Assembly (NCBI RefSeq): GCF_024362385.1
Contig: NZ_CP101466.1
Coordinates: 4,340,001 to 4,404,000 of the forward strand
Reading direction: 5' to 3'
Origin: Arthrobacter sp. DNA4
GTDB taxonomy: Bacteria; Actinomycetota; Actinomycetes; Actinomycetales; Micrococcaceae
Length of the DNA: 64,000 nucleotides
Shown: piece by piece, positions 59,990 through 64,000 of the stretch
How positions within the stretch are numbered: the first letter of the stretch is position 1
How the letters are laid out: each line of letters begins with the position of its first letter
Translations under genes and position numbers: made by a program
The notes under the pieces: model-generated
Told to the model about the DNA's origin: nothing
Seen by the model: the letters and a program-made list of their open reading frames with translations, nothing else
The model's database searches: none

Positions 59990-61809
59990 GCAGCACCAAC
60001 GCGGTGCGCAGCATGGCCCGCTCCCCTTTCGTCCTGGTGGTGGGGGTCATCCTCACCTGGTTCATAACCGCGTTCCTGGTGTGGCCCAACGTGAACATCC
60101 TGATGGCCACGTTCTTCCCCGACGGCAGCTTTTCGGGGCGCGCCGCGGAGAAGCTGTTCTCCTCCCAGCGGGCCATGAAGGCACTGGGCAACAGCTTCCT
60201 GCTGGCCGTGGCGCTGTCCGTCACCGTCAACCTGGTGGGCGTCTTCATCGTCCTGGTGACGCAATACTTCAGGATCCGCGGCTCGAGGATCCTGTTCCTG
60301 GGCTACGCCTCCACCTTCATTTACGGCGGCATCGTGCTGGCGGCGGGGTACAAATTCATCTACGGGGACAAAGGCATCGTCACGTCGCTGCTGGTCCGGG
60401 TTTTCCCCGGAATGGATCCCGGCTGGTTTTCCGGGTTCTTTGCCGTGCTGGCGGTCATGACCTTTGCCACCACCACCAACCACATGCTGTTCGTTGCCAA
60501 TGCCCTCAAAGGCATCGACTACCAGACCATCGAGGCCGCGCGGAACCTTGGCGCCTCCACATGGACCATCCTGCGGCGCATCGTCCTGCCGATGCTCAAG
60601 CCCACGCTGTTCGCCGTCACCATCCTGTCCTTCCTCACCGGCCTGGGCGCCCTGAGCGCCCCGCAGGTGCTGGGCGGCCGTGATTTCCAGACCATCACAC
60701 CGATGATCCTGACGTTCACCAACAGCCCCACCTCGCGTGACCTGGCGGCGCTGCTGGCCGTGATCCTTGGCCTGGCCACCATGGTGATGCTCGCCGTGAT
60801 GTCCCGGCTGGAGAAGGGCGGCACCTACTTTTCGGTGTCAAAGGTGTCTTCCGAGCTGCAGAAGCAGGACATTGCCAACCCCGTGGCCAACGTGGCCGTG
60901 CACGCCGTGGCCTATCTCCTCTTTGCCGTCTACACGCTTCCCGTGGTGCTGATCGTGCTTTATTCGTTTGCCGACGGCGCGGCCATCCAGACCGGACAGC
61001 TCTCGTTTTCCAACCTGACGCTGGACAACTACGTCCGCGTCCTCACCCAACAGTCCGGGCTGCGGCCGTTCATCGTCAGTGTGGTGTACAGCGCACTGGC
61101 GGCGGTCATCGCCGTGGGCGGCCTGCTCTTCGTGGCGCGGCTGCTGCAGAAGTACAAAAACTGGGTGGCCTCAGCCTTCGAGTACCTGCTGCACATCCCG
61201 TGGATCCTGCCCTCCGCGCTGCTGGCCCTGGGACTGATCGTCAGCTACGACCACCCCAATCCTCTGGTGGGCGGCGCCGTCCTCACCGGAACAACGGTGA
61301 TCCTGCTCATCGCCTTCGTCACGGTAAAGATCCCGTTCACGCTCCGGATGCTCAAGGCGTCCTTTGCCGCCGTCAACTCTTCCCTGGAAGAGGCCGCCGC
61401 CATCATGGGCGCCAAGACGCTGTATGTCTTCCGGCGCATCCTCCTGCCGCTGGTACTCCCGGCGGCAGCAGCCATCACGGCCCTGAACTTCAACAGCCTG
61501 CTGGACGACTACGACACGGCGATCTTCCTGGCCCATCCGCTGGTGCAACCGCTGGGCCTGGTGATCAAAGCCAACACCGACGGGGCCGAAGGCACCGAGG
61601 GGATCGCGAACACCTTCGTCTACACGGTGCTCCTCATGGTCATCACCGGGGTGACGATGTATCTCGTGTACGGCAGGTCCGGGCGGCGGAAGAACAGGAA
61701 GCAACTGCCCGCAGCTCCGGCCGGCCCGCAGGTCTCCGGCGCCGGACTTCCCGGCGCCCAGGCGCCGGGTGAGGACGACGCCACGCGCCCGGCAGCTGCC
61801 GTCCGCTGA
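59986..61809 (+). CDS. ABC transporter permease, two domains in one chain
   Basis: The 607-residue protein contains two complete permease domains. The first has the coupling loop IEAARNLGASTWTILRRIVL, the second EEAAAIMGAKTLYVFRRILL, each with about six helices. This FbpB/ThiP-type double permease replaces the usual two-subunit channel. The C-terminal tail is Pro/Ala-rich. It ends one base before the convergent FAD monooxygenase stop. Confidence 0.92.
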   Translation: MSSTNAVRSMARSPFVLVVGVILTWFITAFLVWPNVNILMATFFPDGSFSGRAAEKLFSSQRAMKALGNSFLLAVALSVTVNLVGVFIVLVTQYFRIRGSRILFLGYASTFIYGGIVLAAGYKFIYGDKGIVTSLLVRVFPGMDPGWFSGFFAVLAVMTFATTTNHMLFVANALKGIDYQTIEAARNLGASTWTILRRIVLPMLKPTLFAVTILSFLTGLGALSAPQVLGGRDFQTITPMILTFTNSPTSRDLAALLAVILGLATMVMLAVMSRLEKGGTYFSVSKVSSELQKQDIANPVANVAVHAVAYLLFAVYTLPVVLIVLYSFADGAAIQTGQLSFSNLTLDNYVRVLTQQSGLRPFIVSVVYSALAAVIAVGGLLFVARLLQKYKNWVASAFEYLLHIPWILPSALLALGLIVSYDHPNPLVGGAVLTGTTVILLIAFVTVKIPFTLRMLKASFAAVNSSLEEAAAIMGAKTLYVFRRILLPLVLPAAAAITALNFNSLLDDYDTAIFLAHPLVQPLGLVIKANTDGAEGTEGIANTFVYTVLLMVITGVTMYLVYGRSGRRKNRKQLPAAPAGPQVSGAGLPGAQAPGEDDATRPAAAVR

Positions 61810-62877
61810 CTATCTCTCCGAACCGCTCCCGACGGCGGTCCGTGCGTTCCGCCGTCGGGCCAGGTTGAGCATGCGGTCACGCAGCGGCTGGGCACGGTCT
61901 GCCAGGGCGACTCGTCCGAGTGCCGAGGAGGCCACGCTCACGGCGCGGGTGCGGAGCCTCCGCTGCCGGTTGTAGGCACTCAGCGCCTGGTCCTGGTCCT
62001 GGCCGTCAGGCGCGTTGTTGAGGAGGTCGGCCAGTGTCACGGCGTCCACCAGCGATTCGCAGGCGCCGCGGCCAAGGGTGGGCATCATGGCGTGCGCGGC
62101 ATCGCCGATGAGCACCATCCGGCCGCTGACGTAGGAGCGCAGATGCGGCACTGTCCACAGGCGCTGGACGAGGCATTCCTCCGGCGTGGCTGTGGCGAGG
62201 GCGCGACGGATGGCAGGTGCGTGGTCCGCAAAGCGCTCCCGGGCCTGTTCCAGGGCTGACGGAACATCAATTCCGTAGGGGCCCAGTCCTGACCGGTAAC
62301 TGGCGTACCAGAAGGACCCGCCCCGGGCGGCGGCCATGCCGAACAGGTCGCCGCGGCCCCAGTACTCGCCCACCTCGTCCGGAGCGACCGGCGTCGGGAG
62401 GGTTCCCCGGAGGGCAAGGTAAGGCGTCAGGCGGGCCTCGGTGGCGCTGCCCCATCCCGCACGGCGAACCATGCTGTGGACGCCGTCGGCGCCCACGACG
62501 AGGCTGCCGTCCGCGGGGACTGACTGCACGGTGTCGGTGATCCGGCGAACGGCGGCGGGCACGGCGCCATCCAACAGCCGGACCAGGTCGATCCGGGAAA
62601 TGCCGAACATCTCCCCGGCATCGACGGTGATCCACGGTTCACCCTGGGCGTTCCGGACCGATCCGCTCCCCAGCACCGGGCTCACGGCCCGCGCCTGGTC
62701 CAGTATTCCCAGCCGGGCCAGGGCGCGTTGGGCGTTGGGCCACATGCCGAGGGCGTTGCCGACGGTGGGCAGTTCCGGCCGTTTCTCGTGCACCGTCACG
62801 CGGAAGCGGTTGGGGTCCAACGCCGCAGCAAGGGCCAGCCCGGCAATGCCGCCGCCAACAATCGTGATCGTTTCCAT
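61810..62877 (-). CDS. FAD-dependent monooxygenase
   Basis: The 355-residue protein begins METITIVGGGIAGLALAAAL, the FAD-binding fold, and has the second FAD motif VLIGDAAHAMMPTLGRGACE and ADGVHSMVRRAGWG (DG motif for NAD(P)H/FAD) typical of class A flavin monooxygenases (salicylate/PHBH-like). It hydroxylates an aromatic or other ring compound. TAAAAT (62890-62885) is seven bases before the ATG at 62877. It is divergent from a TetR gene, with an ACTAC-TTTT-GTAGT repeat between, so that regulator probably controls it. Confidence 0.88.
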   Translation of the reverse strand: METITIVGGGIAGLALAAALDPNRFRVTVHEKRPELPTVGNALGMWPNAQRALARLGILDQARAVSPVLGSGSVRNAQGEPWITVDAGEMFGISRIDLVRLLDGAVPAAVRRITDTVQSVPADGSLVVGADGVHSMVRRAGWGSATEARLTPYLALRGTLPTPVAPDEVGEYWGRGDLFGMAAARGGSFWYASYRSGLGPYGIDVPSALEQARERFADHAPAIRRALATATPEECLVQRLWTVPHLRSYVSGRMVLIGDAAHAMMPTLGRGACESLVDAVTLADLLNNAPDGQDQDQALSAYNRQRRLRTRAVSVASSALGRVALADRAQPLRDRMLNLARRRNARTAVGSGSER

Positions 62878-62884
62878 GCGCCTC

Positions 62885-62928
62885 ATTTTACTACTTTTGT
62901 AGTGAACCGGAAGGGGCCCGATTACACT
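62885..62928. promoter_or_regulatory. divergent leaderless promoters with TetR operator
   Basis: ACTAC-TTTT-GTAGT (62890-62903) is an inverted repeat at the -10 box of the monooxygenase gene (TAAAAT, minus). TACACT (62923-62928) is six bases before the TetR ATG on the plus strand. Both transcripts would be leaderless and both promoters within reach of one repressor. Confidence 0.6.
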
Positions 62929-62934
62929 GAACGC

Positions 62935-63474
62935 ATGCCGGACCGACGTACCCAGTTGCTCGATGCCGCCCTGGCCGTGGTGGCGGACAAGGGCATGAAG
63001 GGGCTCACCCACCGGGCCGTGGACACCGCCGCAGGCCTCTCGGAAGGCACCACGTCCAACTACTACCGGAACCGCGCAGCCCTGGTTGACGCCGCCCTGG
63101 ACCGGCTTCTGGAACTGGACGCCGCCCTCCTCCGGGAACGGGGGCCTGCCGGTCCGCCCAAGGACGTGGGTGAACTGGCAGGCCAGCTCGCCTCCATGGT
63201 GGTGATGCTTGCCGGCCGTCACGCCGGCCTGACCCGGGCCCGGCTGGCACTTTCCCTGGACAAGCCGGACTCCGTGACGGCCGGTCACTTCCAGCTGGTG
63301 GGAGGCCTGGAACAGGCCCTTGCCGGGCTGGGAGTGCCGGACGCGCGGGCGCGGGCACGGGATGTGGCGGACTACGGCGACGGGGTACTGCTGCACCTGC
63401 TCACCGTGCGCCGGGATGAAGACCCCGACCCCAAGGCCATCGCGGCGGCCGTCCGGCGGCTGGTGGGCAATTGA
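62935..63474 (+). CDS. TetR family regulator of adjacent monooxygenase
   Basis: The 179-residue protein has the HTH ALAVVADKGMKGLTHRAVDT then AAGLSEGTTSNYYRNRAALV, with the TetR signature, and a helical C-terminal domain. The mRNA is probably leaderless. It is divergent from the FAD monooxygenase. Confidence 0.88.
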   Translation: MPDRRTQLLDAALAVVADKGMKGLTHRAVDTAAGLSEGTTSNYYRNRAALVDAALDRLLELDAALLRERGPAGPPKDVGELAGQLASMVVMLAGRHAGLTRARLALSLDKPDSVTAGHFQLVGGLEQALAGLGVPDARARARDVADYGDGVLLHLLTVRRDEDPDPKAIAAAVRRLVGN

Positions 63475-63514
63475 GCCTCACCCAGCCGGCCGGCGTCGTC
63501 CTTCTCCAAATGCC

Positions 63515-64000
63515 CTAGGAGGAGGCGGGCCAGCCCGTGTAAGCCTCAGCCAGGTAGGCCCTGCCATGGCGGGAGGAGACCACGGAGTTCAGTTCGCCGA
63601 GCTGGCGGGCGCGGGAGAAGTCGTCCGCGTCGGCCGGGGTGTGCAGCATGGTGGTCATCCAGTAGGAGAACTGCTGGGCCTTCCACACCCTGTCCAGGGC
63701 GCGGTCGCTGTACGTGTCCAGGAGCCGGTCCGAGCCGGAGTTGTAGTGGCTGTCCAGCCCCTCGAAGAGGAACTTGACGTCGTTGATGGCCAGGTTGAGG
63801 CCCTTGGCACCGGTGGGCGGCACGGTGTGGGCGGCGTCGCCGGTCAGGAACAGGTTGCCGTGGCGCATCGGGGTGTGGACGAAGCTGCGGAACGGCAGGA
63901 CCATCTTTTCCAGGACCGGACCCTCTTTAAGCTCGAAGCCGTTGCCGTTGACGCGGCTGCGGAATTCGGCCCAGATCCGGTCGTCATCCCATTCCGCCAC
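63515..64000 (-). CDS. pobA: 4-hydroxybenzoate 3-monooxygenase, C-terminal part (5' end outside window)
   Basis: The frame runs off the right edge; 161 residues are present up to the stop at 63515. The FAD-binding motif LFLTGDAAHTVPPTGAKGLN and the following INDVKFLFEGLDSHYNSGSD, YSDRALDRVWKAQQFSYWMT match 4-hydroxybenzoate hydroxylase (PobA). It converts 4-hydroxybenzoate to protocatechuate with NAD(P)H. This suggests that an aromatic catabolism region begins beyond the window. Confidence 0.9.
   Translation of the reverse strand: MAEWDDDRIWAEFRSRVNGNGFELKEGPVLEKMVLPFRSFVHTPMRHGNLFLTGDAAHTVPPTGAKGLNLAINDVKFLFEGLDSHYNSGSDRLLDTYSDRALDRVWKAQQFSYWMTTMLHTPADADDFSRARQLGELNSVVSSRHGRAYLAEAYTGWPASS

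Overview
The window is high-G+C DNA with dense coding, very few long gaps and strong third-position G/C bias. Gene content points to an aerobic soil actinobacterium of the Micrococcaceae, most like Arthrobacter or Pseudarthrobacter. Indicators are the protein sequences themselves, a one-chain mannitol PTS transporter, a branched-chain keto acid dehydrogenase operon, many MFS carriers, many one-component regulators, and frequent start codons only 6-8 nt after a TANNNT -10 element, as is common in actinobacteria. I see no tRNA, rRNA, insertion sequence, prophage or CRISPR array, so this looks like ordinary chromosome.

Layout. 1-5.6 kb: end of an amino acid permease, gamma-glutamyltransferase, L-lactate dehydrogenase, a GNAT/AAA+ fusion gene with a broken reading frame, and a flavodoxin-like protein. 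5.6-9.5 kb: a tiny HTH gene under a twin palindrome, gluQRS, a possible unannotated small gene, two Lrp/AsnC regulators, a lipoprotein and a LysE-type exporter. 9.5-13.6 kb: a helical hypothetical protein, a small repeat protein, a DUF456 protein, malic enzyme and a TetR regulator. 13.7-20.9 kb: four MFS transporters with an RraA-like protein and a MarR regulator. 20.9-27.4 kb: a GNAT protein and the mannitol region (mtlD, mtlA, TetR regulator, divergent PTS enzyme I). 27.4-32.4 kb: an Xis-like HTH protein, an alpha/beta hydrolase, PucR regulator divergent from alanine dehydrogenase, and a Gfo/Idh/MocA oxidoreductase.

32.5-38.4 kb is a five-component peptide ABC importer operon whose two ATPases are fused. 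38.7-43.8 kb holds a TetR/FMN-reductase pair, a GerMN-type lipoprotein, a PLP aminotransferase, a universal stress protein and two membrane proteins. 43.8-48.8 kb is the branched-chain keto acid dehydrogenase operon (E1alpha, E1beta, E2) preceded by a HisC-like aminotransferase. 48.9-57.6 kb holds a small membrane protein, a secreted DUF1906-like protein, a WXG100-like/alpha-beta hydrolase pair, purB, a histidine phosphatase facing a soluble Ser/Thr kinase operon, MarR, GNAT and thioesterase genes. 57.8-61.8 kb is an ABC importer with a double permease. The last 2 kb has an FAD monooxygenase divergent from TetR, and the end of pobA.

The genes fit a nutritionally flexible heterotroph: mannitol and other sugars through the PTS and MFS carriers, amino acids and peptides through permeases, GGT, Ald and BCKDH, and aromatics through PobA. 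The most distinctive features are regulatory: many perfect or near-perfect palindromes placed on promoters, and about fifteen candidate leaderless starts. The best candidates for new biology are the WXG100-like/hydrolase pair (50.5-52.1 kb), the HTH gene with twin operators (5.6-5.8 kb), the kinase operon behind a 28-bp palindrome (54.6-56.5 kb) and a likely overlooked small gene at 6.8-7.0 kb.
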